NCBI GenBank assembly: GCA_021324885.1
Contig: JAJPIF010000017.1
Location: 60,926 to 124,925 of the forward strand
DNA from: Pseudomonadota bacterium
GTDB taxonomy: Bacteria; Desulfobacterota; Binatia; Binatales; Binataceae
DNA: 64,000 nt
Reading direction: 5' to 3'
Every line of letters starts with the position of its first letter. Position 1 is the first letter of the stretch. Below are positions 16,584-25,251 of this stretch, piece after piece. The position numbers were made by a program, and so were the translations under genes. The notes beneath the pieces were generated by a model. It ran no database searches. It was not told the DNA's origin and saw nothing but the letters and a program-made list of their open reading frames with translations.

Positions 16584-17765
16584 TCATTTCAGCGGCAGTC
16601 TTACCTCCGCCGGACCTTTTGCCATCAACATGCCGTTTTGGTTCTTCATCTCGAAGTCGATGGTAACGACACCATTTCCAGCGCGCGTGTTTTCCTGCTT
16701 CTTGGTGACGCGGCCGGTTATGAACGTGGCATCGCCGACGAAGGCGGGACCGATATAGCGCGCGTTGCAATGAACCACGAAACCCAGTTCACCGCCCCAG
16801 TTGCTGAGGTAATCCAAAATCCACGCGCCCATCGTCGCGCCGTAGCCGTAGCCGCGCGGCACCCCAATCAACTGGGCGTATTTTTCATGGACGTGGCCGC
16901 GCGAGGGACCGTAGTAGAGACCGTCGCCGTAAGTGGGATCGATCCTCGCCTTTTCCATATCGCGGGACATCTCGGGCAGCCAGCCCGCTTCCAGGGTCGA
17001 ATTGGGCAGGTCGTCGGCCTCCTCCGCTCCCCACACAGTGAAGATGTAGGCGCGCCATTCGGTGGTAAACGTCTGGATCGTGTGCGGGCCAATTGGACGC
17101 ACGGGCAATTCATCGCCTTCCTTCACGTCGTTGAAATAGCGGACCATGTGGTTTTGGAAGGTCTTGTAGTATTCGAATTTCTGCGCCTCGATATTGTCGA
17201 GGTCTTCGATTGTCCACTGGGGCGCCTGGCGCTGTTCGGCAAAGGAATTCATCGCCCGGGCGTTCTCGGCGCGATAGCGGATCGAAGTGGATCGTCCCTT
17301 GGCGACCACCTCGCCTTTTTGATTTATGTAGGTGGTATCGCCGCGCGAGAACATTGTGGGTCCGGCAAACTTGGTATGCGTCACGCGATAGTCGAACAGC
17401 ATCCGGTCCGACCTGATTTTGTCGCCGGGGCGGATGCGCGGGCCATAAAACCACCATTCGTCACCGCCGAACAGCATGTGAGTGCCGGGAATGTAGCCCT
17501 GGATCGCGGGAACGGCGCCATGTCCGACCGTGCAATTGACGGTAAAGGACTGCGGAGCGAGTATCTCTCCCACCGCGCTCTCGGCCGCGTATTTCTCGTC
17601 GTAGTAAAGCGGATTGGGATTCTGCATCCCCTGCGCCCAACGGCGGATATCCGTAAGCGTAATTGGTTCCTTGAGCTGGCCGCCGCCCAGTGGCTTACCG
17701 ACCCACTTGTCCGTTTCTGAGGTATCAAGCGGTTCCATGTTTATCTGGTCGACCTTCTCTGCCAT
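16584..17765 (-). CDS. MaoC-like double-hotdog dehydratase
   Basis: A 393-residue double-hotdog protein. The N-terminal half is a FAS1-like/MaoC_dehydrat_N domain (WAQGMQNPNPLYYDEKYA near residues 44-61, then APQSFTV). The C-terminal half resembles a second hotdog (RGHVHEKYAQLIGVPRGYGYGATMGAWILD). Relatives hydrate enoyl-CoA intermediates, for example in steroid and fatty-acid side-chain catabolism. The hydratase His is plausibly in HVHEKYA. It lies between two CoA-transferase genes upstream and an LLM oxidoreductase downstream, supporting a role on CoA thioesters, though the substrate is unknown. Confidence 0.88.
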   Translation of the reverse strand: MAEKVDQINMEPLDTSETDKWVGKPLGGGQLKEPITLTDIRRWAQGMQNPNPLYYDEKYAAESAVGEILAPQSFTVNCTVGHGAVPAIQGYIPGTHMLFGGDEWWFYGPRIRPGDKIRSDRMLFDYRVTHTKFAGPTMFSRGDTTYINQKGEVVAKGRSTSIRYRAENARAMNSFAEQRQAPQWTIEDLDNIEAQKFEYYKTFQNHMVRYFNDVKEGDELPVRPIGPHTIQTFTTEWRAYIFTVWGAEEADDLPNSTLEAGWLPEMSRDMEKARIDPTYGDGLYYGPSRGHVHEKYAQLIGVPRGYGYGATMGAWILDYLSNWGGELGFVVHCNARYIGPAFVGDATFITGRVTKKQENTRAGNGVVTIDFEMKNQNGMLMAKGPAEVRLPLK

Positions 17766-17831
17766 TAGCTATTCCTCCATTTCCGATTATATTAGAAAAC
17801 CGGGTCCGTGGAGCCTTTCAATACCCCGCGT

Positions 17832-19130
17832 TCAGCGTATGTGCGGGGCGTATTCGGTGCCGATATGTCCTTCGGTCTCCAGTTCCCGATACTCTTCATC
17901 TGAGTATCCCAGAAGCTCCTTGTAAATATACTGATTGTGCTCGCCCAACCTAACCGGCGGGGTACGCACCCCCAGCGGCGTGCGCGACAGCTTCCACGGC
18001 ATGCCGGGATAAAGATGCCGGCCCGCATCCGGATGGCTGACCGGGATGAAAAAGCCGCGGGCCTTCAAGTGCGGATCGGCAAACGCGTCGGCGTCGTCGA
18101 GTACCGGACCTGCTGGGACGCCATGACGCTGGAGCAGTTCGGCGACGTCACGATGGTCGTACTGGGAGGTGAAGCTCTGGATAAACGGATCGAGCGCGTC
18201 CTGGTTGCGGATGCGATCGGTAACGGTGGTAAAGCGCGGGTCGCGGGTCCATTCGGGGTTCCCGGCGGCCGCGACAAATCCCTTCCACTGTTCGTCAGTG
18301 GCGATAGTAATCGCGACCCAGCGATCGTCGCCCTTGCATCGATACACTCCCTGCACCATGTCCGGGTCGCGATTGCCGTAGCTCTCCTGCACGCGTCCGT
18401 TCATGGTGTAGTCCATCACGATGTGGCCGATCAGGTTGATGAAATTTTCAACCATCGAAATATCCACGTGCTGGCCCTGGCCGGTGCGCCTGCGATGAAG
18501 CAGGGCGAGGATGCAGGCCGAGGCGGCGGCGACGCCGCCCGCGAAGTCCGAAGGCACCGCCCACGTATTGTAACTGGGGTCGCGATCGCGGTAACGGCGC
18601 AGCATGTCATGGCCGCAGAAAGCGTCGACCTGCAATCCCAGCGCGCGATAGTCGCGATAGGGACCGTTTTGCCCAAATGAGGAAAGCTGGACATAGATAA
18701 TGTCTTCCCTGATCGCGCGCAGCCATTCGTAAGTGATACCCAGCCGCTCGAGTGAAGCGGGCGTGTTGTTTTCGACCACCGCATCGCTGATTCGGACCAG
18801 CCGGCTTAACACCGCAAGCCCCGAAGGCTTGCGCAGATCGACCGTCATACCGAGCTTGTTGCGGCCGGTGCAGTTGGCCCAGGGAAAGCGGTTCCAGGGA
18901 CGCTCGCCCGGCTCCCGGTCGGGATAGCCGCCTGAAATCGGCGCCATCGTCTCGACTGCCTTTTTCGAGGGACGGGCCAGAATGCCCCGGGTTTGATTGG
19001 GAAAAACCTGCGTTGACTCCACCCGGATCACCTGCGCGCCGAGGTCGGCCAGCAGCATGGTTCCGTAAGGCACGGCCAGAGCGACCCCCAAGTCGACAAT
19101 GCGCAGTCCTTCAAGCGGCAGTCCGGGCAT
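17832..19130 (-). CDS. CaiB/BaiF (class III) CoA-transferase family protein
   Basis: A 432-residue class III CoA-transferase. The N-terminus has GLRIVDLGVALAVPYGTMLLADLGAQVIRVE, and RNKLGMTVDLRKPSG, VVENNTPASLERLG and GQHVDISMVENF follow. Family members move CoA between carboxylic acids through an aspartyl-CoA anhydride. The segment where other members carry the nucleophilic Asp (SASD or PAFD in the two paralogues here) reads RALGLQVDAFCG, so the Asp may be displaced or absent. It begins 20 bases after its neighbouring paralogue stops. The fold is certain; activity is less so. Confidence 0.93.
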   Translation of the reverse strand: MPGLPLEGLRIVDLGVALAVPYGTMLLADLGAQVIRVESTQVFPNQTRGILARPSKKAVETMAPISGGYPDREPGERPWNRFPWANCTGRNKLGMTVDLRKPSGLAVLSRLVRISDAVVENNTPASLERLGITYEWLRAIREDIIYVQLSSFGQNGPYRDYRALGLQVDAFCGHDMLRRYRDRDPSYNTWAVPSDFAGGVAAASACILALLHRRRTGQGQHVDISMVENFINLIGHIVMDYTMNGRVQESYGNRDPDMVQGVYRCKGDDRWVAITIATDEQWKGFVAAAGNPEWTRDPRFTTVTDRIRNQDALDPFIQSFTSQYDHRDVAELLQRHGVPAGPVLDDADAFADPHLKARGFFIPVSHPDAGRHLYPGMPWKLSRTPLGVRTPPVRLGEHNQYIYKELLGYSDEEYRELETEGHIGTEYAPHIR

Positions 19131-19150
19131 GAAACTCGAATCTCCGGATG

Positions 19151-20356
19151 TTATATAACGCCGGCGGCGCTGAGAACCTCGAGGTCGCCGGCACTATAGC
19201 CCAGTTCGCCAATGATCTCGCTGTTATGCTGGCCAAGCATCGGCGCGGGCCGGCGGATTTGGAACGGCGAGGCGGGGAGACGGAAAGGCGCGCCCGGATA
19301 GGTCAGCCGCCCGGCCATCGGATGGTCGATGTCGATAAAGAATCCGCGCTCGGTCAGTTGTGGATCGTTTACCAGGTCTTCGGTCGTATTGAGCGGAGCG
19401 CAGGGAATTCCAGCCTTTTGGAAAAGCGACACGATCTCCTTTTTGGTCCGCGCCATACACCAGGGAATCCAATGGGAATCGAACCGCTCACGGGCCTGGA
19501 CGGTGCGCACGGGTGGCTTGAACTCCGGATCCCTGATCCAATCCTCGCCGATTGCGCTCACGAACTCCGCCCACCAATTGATACCCACGGTAATCTCGAA
19601 GAAGCCGTCCGCGCAGTAGTTCACGAACGGCGGGGCGTCCACACCATGAACTGACGGGATGCGGACCGCGCGCTCGCCGCAGTATTGATAAGCCAGCAGC
19701 GAGGGCGCGCGGCGATCGATCGATGATGCCAGCACTTCCATAATCGAGACGTCAACCTGTTGCCCGACGCCCTGAAATTGTGCGCCGAAAAAAGCGCCAA
19801 GGGTAGCCATGTAAGCCATCAGCCCGGCCATGTGCAGATTCAGCTTATTGGCCATGCCGGCGGGTTCGGCGTCGGGCTGCCCGGTGCCCCACATCTCGTG
19901 ACCCATCGCATAGAGGATCAGGTCCGAGGCGCTCCAGTCGCGGTACGGGCCGGTCTGGCCGAAGTTGCTGATCGAGGTCATGACGAGATTGGGCCGCACC
20001 GCGCTCAATGCCGCGTAGTCCAGACCCAGAGAAGGCATCACGCGCGGGTGGAAGTTTTCCACGACGATATCGGCGGTGGCCAGCAAGCGGAAAAAAATCG
20101 CGCGGCCGGTTTCTGTCTTCAGATTAAGTGTTATGCCGCGCTTGTTGGTATTGAGATGGAGAAACAGGCCGCTGCGCTCGGGATGAGGCAAATCGTGAAG
20201 GAAAGGGCCGATCCAGCGCGCCGGATCACCCCTTCCAGGCCGTTCTATCTTGATGACATCGGCGCCGTAATCAGCGAGCAGCTTGGTGCACATGGGACCC
20301 GCCACATGACGGGTCAAGTCCAGTACACGTACTCCTTCCAGTGCCTGTGATACCAT
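19151..20356 (-). CDS. CaiB/BaiF (class III) CoA-transferase
   Basis: A 401-residue class III CoA-transferase. It starts ALEGVRVLDLTRHVAGPMCTKLLADYGADVIKIE, carries NLVMTSISNFGQTGPYRDW followed by SASDLILYAMG with the expected catalytic Asp, and GQQVDVSIMEVL. It probably activates a carboxylic-acid substrate by CoA exchange. With the adjacent second copy it may form a heteromeric enzyme or serve two pathway steps. It lies downstream of the DUF1329 pair in the same direction, separated from it by about 190 bases with a hairpin. Confidence 0.95.
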   Translation of the reverse strand: MVSQALEGVRVLDLTRHVAGPMCTKLLADYGADVIKIERPGRGDPARWIGPFLHDLPHPERSGLFLHLNTNKRGITLNLKTETGRAIFFRLLATADIVVENFHPRVMPSLGLDYAALSAVRPNLVMTSISNFGQTGPYRDWSASDLILYAMGHEMWGTGQPDAEPAGMANKLNLHMAGLMAYMATLGAFFGAQFQGVGQQVDVSIMEVLASSIDRRAPSLLAYQYCGERAVRIPSVHGVDAPPFVNYCADGFFEITVGINWWAEFVSAIGEDWIRDPEFKPPVRTVQARERFDSHWIPWCMARTKKEIVSLFQKAGIPCAPLNTTEDLVNDPQLTERGFFIDIDHPMAGRLTYPGAPFRLPASPFQIRRPAPMLGQHNSEIIGELGYSAGDLEVLSAAGVI

Positions 20357-20488
20357 CGCTCATCGGGCCGCGGCGAAAGCCGCCTTGCTCCGCGCGCATC
20401 GTATCAAGTCCGCGGCCCACTGGCCCATTGTATCACCTCTGGAGTATCGGCGGAGTTCCAACGGCCGCTCTGCCTTGCTGGCTGGCGC

Positions 20489-20539
20489 CAAAGGGCGGGC
20501 CGACGGGAAAAGGCAACGGTCCCGGCGGCCCGCCCTTTG
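20489..20539 (-). terminator. Hairpin after the DUF1329 pair
   Basis: Inverted repeat CAAAGGGCGGGCC (20489-20501) and GGCCCGCCCTTTG (20527-20539), 13 bp with a 25-base loop, nine bases downstream of the DUF1329 stop at 20548. No U tract follows on the minus strand. It could partly terminate transcription, lowering expression of the CoA-transferase genes relative to DUF1329. Confidence 0.5.
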
Positions 20540-20547
20540 CGACAATT

Positions 20548-21900
20548 TTATTGCATAACCTGCAACATGCCGGCAGGCGTGCCCCAACGATTGAAGTCCT
20601 GGTATTCCGCAGGGGCGTTTTCGTTGATCAGGGCGTGATCCTGAATGTCGAAGGTAAGATGATGGTTCTGCATATCGTAGAACTCATACATCCCGTCCCC
20701 GGGGCCGCCGCCGCCGGTCGCAACGTCGCCGTTGGTGCCGGGCAGGGTCATCGGCTTGTACAGCGATGGGCCCGTCTTCCACAACTTCAGACCGACATCG
20801 TACAGGTCCATCCAGATTGGCTGCCAGGTTTCCTTGTCGATATAGGCCATCCGGCTCCCGTAACAGTATCCTTCGGCCTCCTTCTGAGTCCGGCGGATAT
20901 CCACCACAGCGACCTCGCGCGGAATCCATACCGTGGCACGCGGCGTCGGGAACCAGACCGAAGGGTAATAGTTGGCCTTATCCGTATAGGCCCATCCCTC
21001 CGTCGGGTACGCTACCAGGATTTTCTTGTAGCCCTCAAACTTGGCCTGGAAGATGGGCGGCTGGATGCTCATCGAGCGCTCATCATCCGCGGTATAGTCG
21101 CTGCCCACCAGCGGCGCGCAGCGGGCGGCAGAGGAAAGCCGGATCGAACGCCGCAAGGACGGCACGAACACGAACGTTTCGCCCAGGGTCGCCGGATCGT
21201 CATAGAAGATGACGAGGTCGTTGGTGTACTTGGACTGCTCCGGAACCATGATGATGTTATTGTAGGTCAGGAATATATCGTCGAGGTTGGGAATGTTTAC
21301 CGGCTTGCTCGGTTCGCTGAGGTGCTTGACCTTGAAGTTTACCTCGCGCACCTCGCTGATGGACTTGTTGCCAAACTGGTCCATGTTGAAACCTTTGTTG
21401 GCGTAAGTGGTGATAAGGTAAGGGACGTACGCATAATATTCATTGTAAACGATCTCCATTCCCGCATCAGGGCCGCTGGGGTTCGGAAATGGTATTCCGG
21501 CGACATAGCCCTTCGGACTGAGTCCACCGAAGGAGTTGGGCACCAGCTTTACCTGGCTGGCATACTTTTCCGTATCCGCAAGATACTTCTTGGGCAGTGG
21601 AATGTGCTTGTTGGCCTCCACCACCATTTCCGCATTCGGAGGAAGCTTCCAGAACTGGCTGCCGCTCCAAAGCACCCATAGCCCGACGGGCATGAACTTC
21701 TTGTACTGCTGCCAGTTCTGCATCGTAATGTGGGTGCCCGGCGCAATGGATTCCGAGGAATCGGCCGGGACGAGCTGATTATAATTCGACTCGTCCCAGG
21801 CAAACGGCTGCACCTGCGCCTGGGCGCGCAGCGACATCAATGTCAGCAGCGACGCACCCGCAATTACTCCAATCAGCAAACGCTTGACAAACCTGAACAT
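20548..21900 (-). CDS. DUF1329 periplasmic/outer-membrane-associated protein
   Basis: A 450-residue secreted protein with a signal peptide ending near RAQAQ, followed by the mature start VQPFAWDESNYNQLVPADS. The rest matches the DUF1329 family, a LolA/LppX-like half-barrel fold: YVPYLITTYANKGFN, VNFKVKHLSEP, and FVFVPSLRRSIRLSSAARCAP. DUF1329 genes often accompany RND transporters and degradation of hydrophobic compounds, and a role in moving lipophilic substrates has been suggested. It is a tandem duplicate of the next gene, with very long identical stretches. Start ATG 21900 is preceded by purine-rich GGAAAAGAG. Confidence 0.92.
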   Translation of the reverse strand: MFRFVKRLLIGVIAGASLLTLMSLRAQAQVQPFAWDESNYNQLVPADSSESIAPGTHITMQNWQQYKKFMPVGLWVLWSGSQFWKLPPNAEMVVEANKHIPLPKKYLADTEKYASQVKLVPNSFGGLSPKGYVAGIPFPNPSGPDAGMEIVYNEYYAYVPYLITTYANKGFNMDQFGNKSISEVREVNFKVKHLSEPSKPVNIPNLDDIFLTYNNIIMVPEQSKYTNDLVIFYDDPATLGETFVFVPSLRRSIRLSSAARCAPLVGSDYTADDERSMSIQPPIFQAKFEGYKKILVAYPTEGWAYTDKANYYPSVWFPTPRATVWIPREVAVVDIRRTQKEAEGYCYGSRMAYIDKETWQPIWMDLYDVGLKLWKTGPSLYKPMTLPGTNGDVATGGGGPGDGMYEFYDMQNHHLTFDIQDHALINENAPAEYQDFNRWGTPAGMLQVMQ

Positions 21901-21992
21901 CTCTTTTCCAGCATCTCCTTTTCTAACAGTAACTACTCACTGAGCAAATTCCTCCGAATGCGGTTAGCAGCACAAACACCGATTCAGTTATA

Positions 21993-23333
21993 TCACTGCA
22001 TGACCTGCAGCATGCCGGCGGGAGTGCCCCAGCGTTGGAAATCCTGATACAGGGCAGGGGCATTTTCATTAATCAGGGCGTGGTCCTGGATGTCGAACGT
22101 AATATGATGGTTCTGCATATCGTAGAATTCATACATCCCGTCACCCGGGCCGCCGCCGCCGGTTGAAACATCGCCGCCGGTATTGGGGAGCAGCATCGGC
22201 TTGTACATTGACGGACCGGTCTTCCACAGCTTCAGACCGACATCGTAAAGGTCCATCCAGATCGGCTGCCAGGTTTCCTTGTCGATGTAGGCCATGCGGC
22301 TGCCGTAGCAGTAACCTTGCTTCATCTGATCGGTGCGACGGATGTCGACGAGGGCGACCTCGCGGGGCATCCAGACCGCGGCGCGCGGCGTCGCGAAGTA
22401 ACTGGGCTTGTAGTAATTGGCCTTGTCGACATAGCCGTCGAGCGGATACATCACCAGGATCTTTTTATAGCCCTCGAATTTGGCCTGGAAGATCGGCGGC
22501 TGGATGCTCATCGAGCGCTCGTCGTCCGCAGTATAGTCGCTGCCCACCAACGGGGCGCAGCGGGCGGCGGAGGAGAGCCGGATGGAACGGCGCAGCGACG
22601 GCACGAACACGAAAGTCTCACCCAGCGTCGCGGGATCGTCATAAAAGATCACCAGGTCGTTGGTGTACTTCGACTGTTCCGGGATCATGATGATGTTGTT
22701 ATAGGTCAGGAAGATGTCGTCGAGGTTGGGGATATTTACCGGTTTGCCGGGGTCGCTGAGATGCTTGACCTTGAAGTTTACTTCGCGCACCTCGCTCACG
22801 GATTTGTTGCCAAACTGGTCCATACTAAAACCTTTGTTGGCGTAAGTTGTGATGAGGTACGGAACGTACGCATAATATTCGTTGTAGACGATTTCGATAC
22901 CGGCGTTGGGGCCGCTGGGATTGGGAAACGGCAGCCCGGACACGTACCCCTTGGGGCTCAAACCACCCCAGCTGTTGGGCACGAGCGAGACTTGGCTGGC
23001 GTATTTTTCGGTATCGGCGAGGTATTTCTTGGGCAGCGGGATGTGCTTGTTCGCAGCCACCACCAGTTCCGCGTCAGGGGGAAGCTTCCAGAATTGCGTT
23101 CCTTGCCAAAGCACCCACAGACCAACCGGCATGAACTTTTTGTACTGCTGCCAGTTTTGCATGGTGATATGGGTTCCGGGCGCAATTGTTTCCGGCGAAT
23201 CAGCCGGCACAAGCTGATTATAATTCGACTCGTCCCAGGCAAACGGCTGCACCTGCGCCATCGCCGTACGGCCCGCCGTGACCATCAAGACCCCCAGAAG
23301 TCCGACTAACCAACACTTCCCCGAATTAGACAT
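21993..23333 (-). CDS. DUF1329 protein, tandem paralogue
   Basis: A 446-residue DUF1329 protein with a signal peptide ending RTAMAQ. ATG 23333 is supported by AAGGAG eight bases upstream; the track's 23405 start adds non-homologous residues. The mature protein is nearly collinear with its neighbour. The block from DIFLTYNNII through the arginine-rich SLRRSIRLSSAARCAPLVG to QAKFEGYKKIL is almost unchanged, while the central region after it differs more. It is the promoter-proximal gene of the minus-strand operon and follows a candidate TTGACA promoter. Confidence 0.92.
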   Translation of the reverse strand: MSNSGKCWLVGLLGVLMVTAGRTAMAQVQPFAWDESNYNQLVPADSPETIAPGTHITMQNWQQYKKFMPVGLWVLWQGTQFWKLPPDAELVVAANKHIPLPKKYLADTEKYASQVSLVPNSWGGLSPKGYVSGLPFPNPSGPNAGIEIVYNEYYAYVPYLITTYANKGFSMDQFGNKSVSEVREVNFKVKHLSDPGKPVNIPNLDDIFLTYNNIIMIPEQSKYTNDLVIFYDDPATLGETFVFVPSLRRSIRLSSAARCAPLVGSDYTADDERSMSIQPPIFQAKFEGYKKILVMYPLDGYVDKANYYKPSYFATPRAAVWMPREVALVDIRRTDQMKQGYCYGSRMAYIDKETWQPIWMDLYDVGLKLWKTGPSMYKPMLLPNTGGDVSTGGGGPGDGMYEFYDMQNHHITFDIQDHALINENAPALYQDFQRWGTPAGMLQVMQ

Positions 23334-23423
23334 TTGGTGTACTCCTTGTTTTCCACCCGCTCCAATTGAGATAGCAAAAACATGTTCCCCAACGGCGTTT
23401 CCCACTGAAACGACGGTCCTTTA

Positions 23424-23451
23424 CCTATGTCCAACTATCACCGTTTGTCAA
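23424..23451 (-). promoter_or_regulatory. Candidate sigma70 promoter for DUF1329 operon
   Basis: On the minus strand, a perfect TTGACA (23446-23451) is followed after 16 bases by CATAGG (23424-23429), a weak -10. Transcription would start about 85 bases before the DUF1329 ATG at 23333. The -35 box is unusually good for this GC-rich sequence. Confidence 0.45.
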
Positions 23452-23636
23452 GCGAAGCTCTTTAACGGCTTCAATTTCTACTCAGCATTGAGCTGACGAA
23501 AACATCTGCGGAGCGTTCCATTTACTGTGGGTTTACTAATGCAGAACAGTCGCAGAATAAGCGTTGCTGAATGTACCGGATCTCGCTTCGGCGTACCCGC
23601 AAGGAACGCTATAGCCCTGAAGCCTGCGTCGATGGT

Positions 23637-23711
23637 GAAAATTTCCCCTTGCAGCGAGGTAGAGCAAAATCTGCTGCAAGCTGTTCCATCCAGACCTTGA
23701 TGGAAATTTTC
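23637..23711. repeat. Nested inverted repeats in intergenic region
   Basis: GAAAATTTCC (23637-23646) pairs with GGAAATTTTC (23702-23711), and inside them CTTGCAGC (23648-23655) pairs with GCTGCAAG (23673-23680). The arms could form a two-part stem with a one-sided bulge. Possible roles are an operator, a structured leader or a mobile-element end; nothing decides between them. Confidence 0.5.
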
Positions 23712-23853
23712 GACGGATGTGAGTATAGCTTTGCAGCGAAACGGCGCAGAGCCTGCGGATCGACTTTCGCGGCGCGCCCACAGTCGTAAATGTTGCCTCT
23801 GGCGCGGGATTTCCGCGATCGGGTGGCCTCAGAAATTCACGGAGGAAACAACA

Positions 23854-25002
23854 ATGGCGCTTCGTGTCGTATCTGCCGATTCTCACATGATCGAGCCGGC
23901 GGACTTATGGGTCACGCGCATCGACCATCGCTTCAAGGACCGCGCGCCCCGGGCGGTCACCAAACCGGACAAGCCGGGCGCGTTCTTCATGGCCGAGGGA
24001 CTGCGTCCGTTTTCGGTGGCCGCCGTTGCCGCTACCGGTCGCGACGGCGAGGAATATGCCAAACATATGAAAACCGGCTACGAGGCGGTGCGGCCCAGCG
24101 GATGGGACCCGGTGGAACGCATCAAGGACCAGGACATCGATGGCGTCGAGGCCGAGGTCTTGTACACGAGTCTGGGGATGCCGCTGTTCGGCCTGAAGGA
24201 TCCCGACCTGCAGCGCGCCTGCTTCCGCGTTTACAACGATTGGCTGGCCGAATTCTGCTCGCATAATCCGCGGCGGCTGCTCGGAGTGCCGCTGATCTCG
24301 CTGGACGACGTGGATTTGGCGGTCAAGGAGCTGGAACGCTGCCGCAAGCAAAACCTCAAGGGCGCGATGATTTGGGGGTCGCCGCCGGAGGATCGGCCCT
24401 ACAACAGTCCGATCTATGACCCGTTCTGGCAGGCCGCATCAGACTTGGAGATGCCGCTGTCGTTGCATATCGTCACTGGCGGGACCAAAAGCCCGGCCTG
24501 GCAGATGGTGGGCCACCTCGCCAAATCGGAAAAGGACACGCCGGGGATCTCCCAAATCGGCACCTATCATTTTCTGTTGGCCGACATTCAGGCCACGCTC
24601 TACACGATCGTGGTAAGCGGAGTGCTGGAGCGTTTCCCGAAATTGAAGATCGTATCGGCGGAGAACGACACCGGCTGGCTGCCCCATTTCATGTACCGGC
24701 TTGACCACGGCTATAAAAAGTACTGGGCGAGTTCCGGCATCCGCAAGCTCGCGATGGCGCCGAGCGAGTATATCCGCCGCCAGGTTTACGCCACTTTCCA
24801 GGACGATCCGATCGGTCCGGCGACATGGAGCTTTTTCGGCGAAGACAACTATATGTGGGCCTCCGATTTTCCGCATGGCGACTGCACGTGGCCCAATTCG
24901 CGCAAGGTGATCGCGTCGGACTTCGCAGGCGTCCCGGAGAAGGTCACTTCGAAAATCGTGTTTGACAACGCGGTGAAGCTCTATGGACTTGAGCTCAACT
25001 GA
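23854..25002 (+). CDS. Amidohydrolase-2 family protein
   Basis: A 382-residue TIM-barrel amidohydrolase (PF04909-type). It opens with SADSHMIEP, the metal-site D-x-H strand, and has the family markers LEMPLSLHIVTGG (metal His), KIVSAENDTGWLPHFMYRLD and MWASDFPHGDCTWP (catalytic Asp). Relatives are hydrolases and non-oxidative decarboxylases such as ACMSD and resorcylate decarboxylase. The start is ATG 23854 with GGAGGA eight bases upstream. It is the first of five paralogues in this window and heads a plus-strand set with an LLM oxidoreductase, a serine hydrolase and an SDR. Substrate unknown. Confidence 0.93.
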   Translation: MALRVVSADSHMIEPADLWVTRIDHRFKDRAPRAVTKPDKPGAFFMAEGLRPFSVAAVAATGRDGEEYAKHMKTGYEAVRPSGWDPVERIKDQDIDGVEAEVLYTSLGMPLFGLKDPDLQRACFRVYNDWLAEFCSHNPRRLLGVPLISLDDVDLAVKELERCRKQNLKGAMIWGSPPEDRPYNSPIYDPFWQAASDLEMPLSLHIVTGGTKSPAWQMVGHLAKSEKDTPGISQIGTYHFLLADIQATLYTIVVSGVLERFPKLKIVSAENDTGWLPHFMYRLDHGYKKYWASSGIRKLAMAPSEYIRRQVYATFQDDPIGPATWSFFGEDNYMWASDFPHGDCTWPNSRKVIASDFAGVPEKVTSKIVFDNAVKLYGLELN

Positions 25003-25029
25003 AGGCCGCAAGCTGCGTCTGACTCGGCC

Positions 25030-25064
25030 GGGCGGGCCGCGGTTGAACCTGCGGCCGTCCGCCC
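25030..25064 (+). terminator. GC-rich imperfect hairpin after amidohydrolase
   Basis: GGGCGG-GCCGCGG pairs imperfectly with CCTGCGGCCGTCCGCCC around a short TTGAA loop, about 30 bases after the stop at 25002. No U run follows, so termination is only suggested by position. Confidence 0.4.
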
Positions 25065-25251
25065 CCGTGTTTGCGCGCCGCTTCAGTCAGATGCCGCGGG
25101 CACCAGGGTAAACATTTTTGAGCCGGCTCACATCTTCGCCGGTGTACTGGGAACGTCAGATCCAAACCTTAGCGCGGCGATATTGCGCCTGCGCTTTCAA
25201 TCCGGCGGTTGGGAATCGAAGTCCTCCACAGCGGCTCACGGAGCCATGAAC

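Larger units (their letters stand above)
23334..23853. other. 520-bp divergent regulatory region without a gene
   Basis: This gap separates the divergent DUF1329 operon and the amidohydrolase. It contains a candidate minus-strand promoter (23424-23451) and nested inverted repeats (23637-23711). The small ORFs here (for example 23536-23886 minus) show no recognisable protein signature. The spacing suggests a shared control region or the footprint of a lost mobile element. Confidence 0.6.

Noticed and set aside
20341-21681. 446-residue plus-strand ORF and its counterpart at 22317-23309
   Set aside because: Both are antisense shadows of the two DUF1329 genes; their similarity to each other reflects the duplication on the other strand.
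23536-23886. Minus-strand 116-residue ORF in the DUF1329/amidohydrolase gap
   Set aside because: No domain or ribosome site, and it crosses the amidohydrolase start; treated as non-coding.
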